A stretch of 64,000 nucleotides of DNA from positions 99,271 through 163,270 of the forward strand of contig CH003269.1 of assembly GCA_000149265.1 (NCBI GenBank), read 5' to 3'. Source of the DNA: Ciona savignyi. Its lineage: Eukaryota > Chordata > Ascidiacea > Phlebobranchia > Cionidae. The translations under genes were made by a program, and so were the position numbers. Below, piece after piece: positions 1 through 10,200 of the stretch. The notes under the pieces are model-generated. The model searched no databases and was not told the origin of the DNA. It was given only the letters and a program-made list of their open reading frames with translations. Numbering within the stretch: the first letter of the stretch is position 1; each line of letters starts with the position of its first letter.

Positions 1-1352
1 CACACACTGTAATAGTTCCAGCAACTCGACTGTGGGCATGAGGTGTCTTACGATACCCGTGGATAAAGCCTGGCTTCCCACCCACGAGGATATAAATGAA
101 CCAACCATCCACACACTGTAATAACTCCAGCAACTCGACTGTGGGCATGAGGTGTCTTACAATACCCGTGGATAAAGCCTGGCTTCCCACCCACAAGATA
201 TAAATGAACCAACCATCCACACACTGAAATAGCTCCAGCAACTTGACTGTGGGCATAAGGTGTCTTACGATACCAGTGTATAAAGCCTGGCTTCCCACCC
301 ACGAGGATATAAATGAACCAACCATCCACACAATGTAATAGCTCCAGCAACTAGACTGTGGGCATGAGGTATCTTACGATACCCATGGATAAAGCCTGGC
401 TTCCCACCCACGAGGATATAAATGAACCAACCATCCACACACTGTAATAACTCCAGCAACTCGACTGTGGGCATGAGGTGTTTTACGATACCCATGGATA
501 AAGCCTGGCTTCCCACCCACGAGGTTATAAATGAACCAACCATCCACACACTGTTATAACTCCAGCAACTCGACTGTGGGCATGAGGTGTCTTGCGATAC
601 CCGTGGATAAAACCTGGCTTCCCACCCACGAGGATATAAATGAACCAACCATCCACACACTGTTATAACTCCAGCAACTCGACTGTGGGCATGAGGTGTC
701 TTGCGATACCCGTGGATAAAGCCTGGCTTCCCACCCACGAGGATATAAATGAACCAACCATCCACACACTGTAATAACTCCAGCAACTCGACTGTGGGCA
801 TGAGGTGTTTTACAATACCCGTGGATAAAGCCTGGCTTCCCACCCACGAGGATATAAATGAACCAACCATCCACACACTGAAATAGCTTCAGCAACTTGA
901 CTGTGGGCATGAGGTGTCTTACGATACCCATGGATAAAGCCTGGCTTCCCACCCACGAGGATATAAATGAACCAACCATCCACACACTGTTATAACTCCA
1001 GCAACTCGACTGTGGGCATGAGGTGTCTTGCGATACCCGTGGATAAAACCTGGCTTCCCACCCACGAGGATATAAATGAACCAACCATCCACATACTGTA
1101 ATAGCTCCAGCAACTCGACTGTGGACATGAGGTGTATTACGATACCCGTGGATAAAACCTGGCTTCCCACCCACGAGGATATAAATGAACCAACCATCCA
1201 CATACTGTAATAGCTCCAGCAACTCGACTGTGGACATGAGGTGTATTACGATACCCGTGGATAAAGCCTGGCTTCCCACCCACGAGGATATAAATGAACC
1301 AACCATCTACACACTGTAATAGCTCCAGCAACTCGACTGTGGGCATGAGGTA
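1..1352. repeat. Minisatellite array, 109-bp unit, about 12 copies
   Basis: Head-to-tail copies of a ~109-bp unit run from the window edge to about 1352. Each has the landmarks CACACTGTAATAGCTCCAGC, CTCGACTGTGGGCATGAGGT, GATACCCGTGGATAAAGCC and CCACGAGGATATAAATGAAC. Neighbouring copies differ by a few substitutions. Several 70-250 codon reading frames on the minus strand only read through the repeat and are not genes. The array starts just past the second SURF2 exon, so it probably lies in the next SURF2 intron. The unit resembles the 3' part of the SINE found across the window. Confidence 0.95.
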
Positions 1353-1368
1353 TAGTATATATGCTTAC

Positions 1369-2358
1369 TCATATCCTTTCTTATGACTTGGCACTAAATG
1401 TGGCTCATATTTTTTGAAGTCAAATTTCTCTGTCAGCTCTTTTGTGAGTCGGCGATATTTCTTTCCCGTCACATGTTGTAATACCGAGTCATAGTGACAC
1501 ATCATTTCATGATTGGTGACAGTGCATTTTATCTGCCAGATAAAATTGCTGTGTTGTTAAATTTTGAACCAAAAGTTTGAAAACCAGCAAATATGAAATA
1601 CCAGGCGCTACATAGTCGATGTCCGTGATGTAGACGTTGCCTAAAGGCAGTGAATTAATGGGGAGAATTAAGAATATTGGTGGTCCAGACAGCAGACATT
1701 TGAACGATTCATGGGCGGGATAGTACATTGCCTTTCAGCAGAAGGGTTGGATGTTCGGAACTGGTAGCTAGCTAGTCTGTTGTGTCATTGGGCAAGGTAC
1801 TTCTAAACTAAGTAAATTATTGTAATCTTTTAAAAGAATATCAACATCTCACTTATATACAACACACTGATGATATAAAGATGTGACGAGTAATCGCACT
1901 AAATAGCTGACTACGCTGACTTCGAAAAAAGTGTTGCCTGCGATAAATTGAAATAAAATAGCTGATTTTGGTATTATGCAAAATAAATTTACTTAGTCAC
2001 TGCATGACATTATAAGTGTTCTATGTTGACATTTCCTGCCCGGTCAGTTATTTGGCCTTTCAGTGCAAACTGTGCTGTTTCACCACTGCAATGGCTGGGA
2101 AACTAAGAGGAAGGAAAGCGGGAAGGAGGGAAACTGCTCACAAAGATAATTATTATGACATTAGAGTTTGTTTTAAAGATTGGGTTGGAGTTGGGGTTAG
2201 TTCTGGCTATTAGTAACATTACCATATTTTGCTACAATCCAGGAAATTATTCATGAAAGTTTCGAACGCACAATACTCACCCTGCCGTTCTCAGTAACCA
2301 CCAGAGCGGGATGTTGTTTTATTAACTCCTGGATCTTTTCGGGAAGATCATTAGACAT
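1369..2358 (-). CDS. SURF2: SURF2-like protein, N-terminal two coding exons (partial)
   Basis: Coding exons are complement(2281..2358), 26 codons starting MSNDLPEKIQEL, and complement(1369..1532), 54 codons plus two bases. Splice sites are good: donor GTGAGT after NGR, acceptor CAG before IKCTVTNHEM, donor GTAAGC after HKKGY. The product matches the Surfeit locus 2 family: a short HPAL segment, a C-T-x-x-NHEM motif, then VTGKKYRRL and the YEPHLVPS motif seen in vertebrate SURF2 as FEPHIVPS. The family is a small nuclear/nucleolar protein of poorly defined function. The remaining C-terminal exons must lie before position 1, beyond the minisatellite. Start choice: first ATG in frame with the family N-terminus, about 20 bases after a TTAG-type sequence. 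Family assignment is from recognised motifs, not from a search. Confidence 0.85.
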
Positions 2359-2668
2359 CTTTCACTAATTTGGCGGCGAAAAATAAAAAAAGTTTTTTTC
2401 TGTATCCTGAACATTGACGAACACGTTGCTGCTATACGGGACTTCCCCAATTTCGTTACTCCAACCCATTAGATGCAATACGTTCAAGGATCATAAGGTT
2501 GTTTAATGGGAGATCTCTTGTTTATATATCTCCGGTTTAATCCACAAAAAATAATAATATTAAAATAAAAATTTTACCACCAAAGATAAATATAAAATAC
2601 CGATTACGACGGTTACTTCGAGCATTCTGGCAGAATCATACGTAGGATTTAAACTGGCTCGTCAGACC

Positions 2669-2879
2669 TGTGGGAATCGCACGTGTATTTATAATTGTCT
2701 TACAGTGTATTTTAAATTATTAATTCGTTATACCATGTGCCCATACTTACCTAAGCTATGCCCCTTGTGTACAGCGCTGTGACTGGCTGCACCTTGCGTA
2801 AATACCTAATAAATACCCAACATATGTCGACCTCTTCTCTTACCCTAGTAAAACCCCTCTAAATTAGAGCGCTGCAACA
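2669..2879 (+). mobile_element. Solo LTR, internally deleted, 4-bp target duplication GACC
   Basis: It starts TGTGGGAATC and ends GCGCTGCAACA (TG...CA termini), flanked on both sides by GACC (2665-2668 and 2880-2883). It contains an AATAAA-type signal (CTAATAAATA). It is a shorter member of the ~430-bp LTR family also at 39985, 46447, 50057, 53117 and 54874; its middle is missing relative to those. Confidence 0.85.
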
Positions 2880-2883
2880 GACC

Positions 2884-4333
2884 GTTCTCAGTGAAGTGGT
2901 GGGTTGACAGACAGCAAAACATCGCACATTTTCATTCCACTTTACATACAAATCCACACCACAATTGTGACTGCACTACAAACAATGAAAATACTTTTGA
3001 CTTCCAGTTGCCGTTAACGGCAATATTTAGGATAGGTTGTTCATGTTTATCCCCGTAAATGGGAACACAAAAGTGGCGTTACCACACGGGCAATCGTCAG
3101 ATCACCTCGCGCCACCGTTGGGTTACAGGAGCTATTGCAATGTTTTGTATATGATTCACACGTTCCTTCAATTTGGTAGGACCTATTATTCTGTTGGGGT
3201 CAAGTAATGTCCGTAAAGTGCCTTGCCCAAGGACACAACCGACTAGCTAGTGACCAGTTTCGTACCTTCAACCTTTCGGTTAAAAGGGGGCGTCGTACAA
3301 ACCGCCAGTCTAACATCTCGGTCAGACGCGCGCTTCTCTTTGTGTACGTCATAATGACCAGTGGTTCTTTATATTTGATTGAAGTTAACATTTCGTGGTT
3401 CTTCTAATTACTGCAGTATGGCTAGGAACCCGGACAGTCCAAGCGATCCTGTATAATTATGAACCAAAGAATCGGTTGCAACATAGATATGCCCCCTCCC
3501 ATGTTTTGCGTGACATCTTCGTTTTATGTCACTCTTCTCTGGTCTGTATGTCGCCGCTATAACAACCATATGAAAACGTCTAAAAGTTTATACTGTAGTA
3601 AAAAATGCCAATGATGTCGTTACAATTCAGAGAAAGTTTTTTAATGAATAGGCTACGAAGCACAAGTCTGTTGCGGGCCACGTAAATATGTACCGCGGGC
3701 CGTATGTTGCACGCCCATGATCTAAACATTATAAACAAACCTAAAAGATAGGTTAGTAAAACAGATCATATTCTTAAATATCTTACTTGAAGCTCCTGAA
3801 ATAATTCCACAAAAATAAGATATTGACGTAATGAAACTCAACACACGATGTCGCTAGTTGCTTTTAATTTAATAAACATTCCAGCTCAATTCACATTAAT
3901 GTCGAAATAAAGAGGGAGTCTTAACCCCATCCCTTCCCAAAAATTTCCGATGAGTTAAATTTTGTACCCACCCCGGTGACGTGGTAACTGCTACAACATC
4001 AATTCCCCTTATAAGAAATGCAGTTATTACAAGGCTGTGCACATGACTTATTGTTCCATTCGAATCCAACGTGACACCTTTAAGTGCTGGGATCATGGTA
4101 AACGGTCGGAAACAAATGTTGATGACTCACTTTGTAGAATCTTTACCGAACAAAAGGAAACACCAAAATACACGAAGCAAGAATTCCCACCATAACATTC
4201 CAATACTCACAATCTGTCAAACAAATGGTAAAATTTGCAAAAACCAACATTTTTGTCCCAATTTCCTTTGGTCAGCCAGAAAAACATGGAACAAATAAAT
4301 TCTGCGGCGATTTTATACAAAGTCCGATGGAAC
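2884..4333. other. Intergenic region between SURF2 and ABCE1
   Basis: Apart from the SINE at 3035-3325 I see no gene. Around 3660-3720 and 4850-4905 there are GCGGGCC...GTTGCACGCCC and GGCGGGCCATAGTTTGCC sequences typical of hAT-type MITE ends, but I could not pair both ends. Near 3435 there is a remnant (CCAAGCGATCCTGTA) of the MITE family at 33417-33623. Small ORFs here show no family features. Confidence 0.5.
3035..3325 (-). mobile_element. tRNA-derived SINE copy
   Basis: Minus-strand copy of the window's abundant SINE. On the minus strand it reads a tRNA-like head (AAAGGTTGAAGGTACGAAAC, a diverged B box), then GGTTGTGTCCTTGGGCAAGG, a middle with GGTGGCGCGAGGTGATCTG, and a tail ending in the GGGATAAACATGAA type sequence. 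It lies in the SURF2-ABCE1 intergenic region. Confidence 0.8.
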
Positions 4334-6918
4334 TCAGTAATCTTCCATGAAGAAGTATTGACCGGATTTCTTTTGCGCGGCGTCTTTCACTGAGTTCATT
4401 TTGTTGATTCTCGGGCGAAAGTTGTTGGGATCTCGACGGAACGTGATTTCGAGTGATTCGAGGAAGGTGTTCATCCCACTGAGGAGGGGCTGGGGGGTGT
4501 TGGCGGTGGTCTCGACGGACGGAGTCCCGCTGAACACGATGACACGATCGGCGAGATACGTCGCCATGATGAAGTCGTGTTCGACCACAAACGCGGTTTT
4601 CTTGGCGTGAAGGATGAATCTCTTTATAACCTGGGTGGGAGAGGTTGGAATTGGAAGATATAATAATTGAAGGTGATCACTGAATATTCAAAGACTATGT
4701 AATAGAGGGCTGGGTGCACTTTTTGACCAAGGGACAAAATTATTTCTTTATTAGACCGGAGGGCCAAGTGATCGAGCCGCCACTTACGTATAACAAGCAA
4801 GACACACGTCTGTGAAATTACAATCTAGTCTTGCAACATGTTAATAACATCTGGGGGACCATAATAAAAGACCCGGCGGGCCATAGTTTGCCAGAGTCTG
4901 CTGTAATAGATCCAGCAAAATGACTGTTGGCATGAGGTGTATTACTGTGCTCGACTGTGAGCATGAGGTGTATTACTGTGCTCGACTGTGGGTATGAGGT
5001 GTATTACTGTGCTCGACTGTGGGCATGAGGTGTATTACTGTGCTCGACTGCGGGCATGAGGTGTATTACTGTGCTCGACTGCGGGCATGAGGTGTATTAC
5101 TGTGCTCGACTGTGGACATGAGGTGTATTACTGTGCTCGACTGTGGGCATGAGGTGTATTACTGTGCTCCACTGTGGGCATGAGGTGTATTACTGTGTTC
5201 GACTATGACCATGAGGTGTAATACTGTGCTGGATAGTGGGCATAAGCATAAGGTGTATTACTGTGCTCGACAGTGGACACGAGGTGTATTACTGTGCTCG
5301 ACTGTGGGCATGAGGTGTATTACTAAGCACCTGAGCAAACCACTTTACATTGCTCCAACCCAGTGGTATCTAATGAAACGTACAAATTAAAAGTCATGTC
5401 TGATTATCCACACATTGTAATAGCTCCAGCAACTCGACTGTGCGCATGAGGTGTCTTACGATAAGAACCAACTATCCACACACTGTAATAGTTCCAGCAA
5501 CTCGGCTGTGGGCATAAGGTGGCCTACGATAACTGTAGATAAAGCCTGGCTTCCCATCCATGAGGATATAAATAAACCAACCATTCACATACTCTAATAG
5601 CTACAGCAACAACTCGACTGTGGGCATGAGGTGTATTACTGTGCTCGACTGTGGGCATGAGGTGTATTACTGTGCTGGACTGTGGGCATGAGGTGTATTA
5701 CTGTGCTCGACTGTGGGCGTGAGGTGTATTACTGTGCTCGACTGTGGGCATGAGGTGTATTACTGTGCTCGACTGTGGGCATGAGGTGTATTACTGTGCT
5801 CGACCGTGGGCATGAGGTGTATTACTGTGCTGGACTGTGGACATGAGGTGTATTACTGTGCTCGACTGTGGGCGTGAGGTGTATTACTGTGCTCGACTGT
5901 GGGCATGAGGTGTATTACTGTGCTCGACTGTGGGCATGAGGTGTATTACTGTGCTCGACCGTGGGCATGAGGTGTATTACTGTGCTCGACCGTGGGCATG
6001 AGGTGTATTACTGTGCTGGACTGTGGACATGAGGTGTATTACTGTGCTCGACTGTGGGCATGAGGTGTATTACTGTGCTAGACTGTTAAATCTCTCCTTT
6101 TTACTTTCCCGGTGTCTTGTACAGAACACAGTGTAATATTTAGCTAAAAATGGTGCTTAATAACAGGGACACAGTATCAGCGGCCGAATACCTAGTTGCA
6201 GGTGATAATGGGGGTTAATTACGCCTTGATGTTTGAGTTTAAAATATGGACCGATAATTTAAACATCACTTTACCTTTGCGGCCACGATACGCTGCTCGG
6301 AGTCGAGGTACGCCGATGGCTCATCGATGAGGTAAACGTCGGCGGGTTTCCCCAGGCACAGCGCGATTGCCACTCTCTGCAATTCACCCCCCGATAGATT
6401 CTGTATCTCCTGGTCAATGATGCTGTCCATCAGCATGGGTTTCATCACGTCTGTGATGAACTGTGGATGGATGTACGCGCTCCGTATCTTCTCATGGAAG
6501 AGTTGTCGGACTGTTCCCGTCGACTTCGGGCTGATCTTCTGAGGTTTGTAGCTGATGTTGAGAGAAGGGACTCTGTTCCCTGCATCCGGCGCCAACTTCC
6601 CTGCTAACATCCGGATGAAAGTGGTCTTCCCCGTCCCGTTCTCGCCCAACATCACCACGATCTCGGAATCCGTGAATTCCCCTCCTTTCACTGTGAGTTC
6701 GAAGTCTCCCAACTTCTTCATCATGTCACCGTAACCATAGCGACACATCTTCTTAATCTCCTCCTCGGAATCAGCCGTCTCCGATACTTTGAACACGAGG
6801 GAGGTGTCTCGGAATCGGAGGTTCTCCGACGGGACGAACCCGTCAAGGAAGATGTTGATTCCCTCCCGCACTGTGCTCGGCATCGTCACCACCCCATAAG
6901 CTCCCGGCACTCCGTACA
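4334..6918 (-). CDS. ABCE1: ABCE1 (ribosome recycling ATPase), C-terminal half, partial
   Basis: Two coding exons: complement(6275..6918), cut on its 5' side by the N gap, and complement(4334..4630), 99 codons ending at TGA. The joined fragment is about 313 residues and covers the linker and second nucleotide-binding domain: Walker [10 protein letters not shown], signature LSGGELQRV, Walker [19 protein letters not shown]-loop [16 protein letters not shown], then [15 protein letters not shown] near the C-terminus. ABCE1 is an essential cytosolic ABC ATPase that splits ribosomes after termination. The family is about 600 residues, so the Fe-S domain and first ATPase domain (roughly 285 residues) are missing and must lie in the gap. 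The junction is in phase 0 (donor GTAAAG, acceptor CACCCAG). All catalytic motifs visible are intact. Confidence 0.97.
4920..5335. repeat. 31-bp minisatellite, about 13 copies, in the last ABCE1 intron
   Basis: Direct tandem repeats of CTCGACTGTGGGCATGAGGT followed by GTATTACTGTG, without spacers. The first 20 bases are the same as a segment of the 109-bp minisatellite, so this is a sub-repeat of it. A 61-codon reading frame across it is an accident of repeat length. Confidence 0.95.
5336..5612. repeat. Degenerate 109-bp minisatellite units between two 31-bp arrays
   Basis: Contains a 5' variant segment (AGCACCTGAGCAAACC ... CATTGCTCCAACCCAGTGG) and two diverged 109-bp units with TAATAGCTCCAGCAACTCG and GATAAAGCCTGGCTTCCC. 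The variant segment recurs inverted at about 13630-13770 and in weaker form at 31200-31350. Confidence 0.8.
5613..6083. repeat. 31-bp minisatellite, about 15 copies, in the last ABCE1 intron
   Basis: Second array of the same 31-bp unit as at 4920-5335, in the same orientation. Copies share sub-variants (for example GTGGGCGTGAGG and GACCGTGGGC) in a repeating order, suggesting block duplication of several units at once. Confidence 0.95.
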
Positions 6919-7018
6919 NNNNNNNNNNNNNNNNNNNNNNNNNNNNNNNNNNNNNNNNNNNNNNNNNNNNNNNNNNNNNNNNNNNNNNNNNNNNNNNNNN
7001 NNNNNNNNNNNNNNNNNN
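6919..7018. other. Assembly gap (100 N, size unknown)
   Basis: Exactly 100 N, the conventional filler for a gap of unknown length. The coding sequence of ABCE1 runs into it from the left on the minus strand, and PREX lacks its 5' exons to the right. Confidence 0.98.
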
Positions 7019-7148
7019 AAATACTGATGATAATTTTCGTCTAAATGACTCTTATTATTTCACCAACTGTTAAATTGAAGAAAATGTTTAAAAAAATTAT
7101 GTCAAATTAAAAAACCTATTGTACTGTCAAATAAAACCCCCCCCTCAG

Positions 7149-7298
7149 CGGATTTCCACTGCGGTGGGTACACGGTGACGAACGGATGGAAAGTGTTAAA
7201 CGCAGCAAAGAACAAGTGGTTCGTGCTGCTTGCCAAGGACAAGGATGAGAAGGAGGCTTGGCTTAACGAGTTTGTCATGGAACGAGAGAAACGTAAAA
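7149..7298 (+). other. PREX: PREX exon: end of PH domain
   Basis: Encodes the last PH strands and C-terminal helix: [36 protein letters not shown], then a basic tail MEREKRK. The helix tryptophan (EAWLNEF) is the conserved PH-domain Trp. First exon after the gap; the acceptor is a run of C followed by TCAG. Confidence 0.9.
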
Positions 7299-10200
7299 GT
7301 ACGACTGTGGTCATTTGGAATTTTAATTAGGATATTCATGTTTATTCCGGTGAATGGGAAAACCAAGGGCGTTAACACGCGGGCAATCGTCAGATTACCT
7401 TGTGCCCACCGTCGGGTTACCGGAGCTATTGCAGTGTGTTGTGTATGATTCACACGTTCCTTCAATTTGGTAAAACCCATTAATCCACTGGGTTTAGGCA
7501 ATGTCCGTTAAGTGCCTTGCCCAAGGACACAACCGACTAGCTAGCGACCAGTTTCGTACCTGCAACCTTTCAGCTGAAAGGCGATGCATTAACCCACCAA
7601 GCTAATCGGTTGGACTAATAAATTTATATCTGAATGGCTAGTTGTGCTGGTAGAACCATCAGCTGAAAGGTTGCGGGTTCGAAACCATCTACCTTATTGT
7701 GTTCTTGGGCAGAAGCTGCCTTAACTGCATAAATGAGAGTTGCTTGAAATTGTTTTGGCATGTGGTATCACACAATTACATTATTCATGATTATGACATC
7801 ACAAATAATTATGACATGATACAATGACATCATTCATGGTCATTACATCACAAATAATTATGACATGATACCATGACATCATTCATGATTATGACATCAC
7901 AAATAATTATGACATAATTATGACATCACAGGCAAAGTGAGTATGGACCAGCGAGACACGATAGACGTGATTCACGGACGGGGACGGAGGATTTATTACA
8001 AACTCACCCATCAGGGTTTGATCAAGGACAGGAAATCAAAGATGAGAACCCACCCCAAGTCACTACTGGGAAAGTAAGTGTGAATTTTTCACACATTATT
8101 TATGAATCAACTTGTGAAAATAGCCATTACCATTCTGATTAAATCAATGTCAAGATTGTAAGGTGTTAAAGAAAATAAGTAAGTTGGGGTTGGAAGGGAT
8201 AAATATGAATATCCTATTTACAAATCTTCATTTTGATAGCTCTTATCATTCTGATTGAATCAATGTCAATATTGTAAAGTCTGAAGGGAAATAATCAGTA
8301 AAGTTGATACATTTTCATTAGCAAAATATCTTGTGTAGTTACTTTTCGCGTTATCAATTAAATAGCAGTCAGATCTCCCTGTAATTACTGCCGGATTTTT
8401 GAAACTTATGTCCAACAGAATAGTCTGTGATCTGATGTATGCTTATGTATTGACGTGGATAAACATGAATATCCTATAGTACATATAAGATGTTTTATAT
8501 ATTATTTCTATATTCCAGCGAACTTGTTCAATGGTTGGTCGACAACAAGGAATCGAAAAGCATTGATGAAGCGATAATGTTGGGTCAAGCACTGTTGGAT
8601 TGTGGCATCATACACCATGGTTTGTGATGTCATAGTTACATCAATAATGTGTATATTTAATCCAGAGGTGTGGGGTATTTGATGGAAATATGGAATGGAG
8701 AACACTTGCAATCATGGGTATGCCCGTGATTGGGAAAACCAAAGTGGTTAACACACAGGGGAAATCGTCAGATCACCTTGCCAAATCGTCGGGTTAAAGG
8801 AGCTATTACAGTGGGTTGTGTATAATTAAAAGGATCCTTTAGTTTGGTAAAACCAATAATTTGACTTGGAGTTCTGGCAATGTATTTTAAGTGCCTTGCC
8901 CAGGAACACAGCCAATTAGCTAGAGACAAGTTTCGAATCTGCAACCCTTGAGCTGCATTTTAAATATATAGAGTTGAGAAATGTTTGACTGTGGGCATGA
9001 GATGTCTTACGATACCCGTGGATAAAGCCTGGCTTCCCACCCACGAGGATATAAATGAACCAACCATCTATACACTGTAATAGCTCTAGCAACTCGACTG
9101 CGGGCGCGAGGTAACACATGATTGTTCACATTCAGTGCAAGACAGACATCATTTCCGGAATGAAGGGATTTTGTTTCGGTTCCGATACGACGATGGAACG
9201 TTCAAACCGCGAGGTGAAAGTCAGGACTTGGTGGCGAAAGGACTTCGTATTTATTGTCGTGTGCACTGCCTCTTCCAACCCTTGGTTAGGTACGATTGTT
9301 GTTTGTAATTTAACAAAAAGTGATGCCATGATTATGGCATTATAGAGCAAGAAATGTTTGAAACTGATTTCACACTTTTGTTTCTTTATGATGAAATATT
9401 CATGTTTATCCCCGTGAATGAGAAAACCAAGGGGGTTAACAAACGGGCAATCGTCAGATCACCTCACGCCCATCGTCGGGTTACCAGAGCTATTGCAGTG
9501 TGTTGTGTATGATAGACGCGTTCCTTTAATTTGGTAGAACCCATTATTCCACTGGATGGGGTCGGTTAAGTGCCCAAGGACATAACCGTCTAGCTAGCGA
9601 CCATTTCTACAGCAATACGATTTCCCATGTCGTTGAAACTTCATAATGACATCACAGAGACAAGGATCGGAACTTCCGCAGCTACAAACAAGTGATTGAA
9701 GCGAAGAAGTTGATAGATTGGTTGATCGACCAGGGGGATTGTCAGAGTCGGGAGGAAGCTAGCAACCTCGGACAGAGTTTGTGTGAAAACGGGATCTTAC
9801 ATCATGGTGTGTGATGTTGTTTTGGTGTGATGTTGTTTTGGTGTGATGTCATAATTGGGTGGATGTGATGTAATATTGTTTTGGTGTGATATTATAATTG
9901 GAGGAATGTTATGCCATAATATTTTGGATATGATGTCATAATATGATGGCTGTGATGTCATAATAGGGTGAGAGTGTTGTCATAATGTATTGGTTGTGAT
10001 GTCATAACATGTTTGGTGTGTTGTCATAATCATATATTGTTATTCAGCTCTGGACAGATTGGACTTCAGTGATGACTCGACATTATTCAAATTCTTCCCG
10101 GATGATGACTTAACAGAAACAAATAAACTTCGAGATTTGGTCAAGAAATCTTCCACTAAACATGAATTTAAATTCCTTGAAAGTTACAAGACCAAAACCC

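Noticed and set aside
48..1346. Several 70-250 codon minus-strand reading frames
   Set aside because: They translate the 109-bp minisatellite in different registers; the same peptides recur at 16842-17389 and 8916-9119.
4920..6083. CRISPR-like direct repeats of 31 bp
   Set aside because: Units are contiguous with no unique spacers, lie in a eukaryotic intron, and derive from the neighbouring minisatellite.
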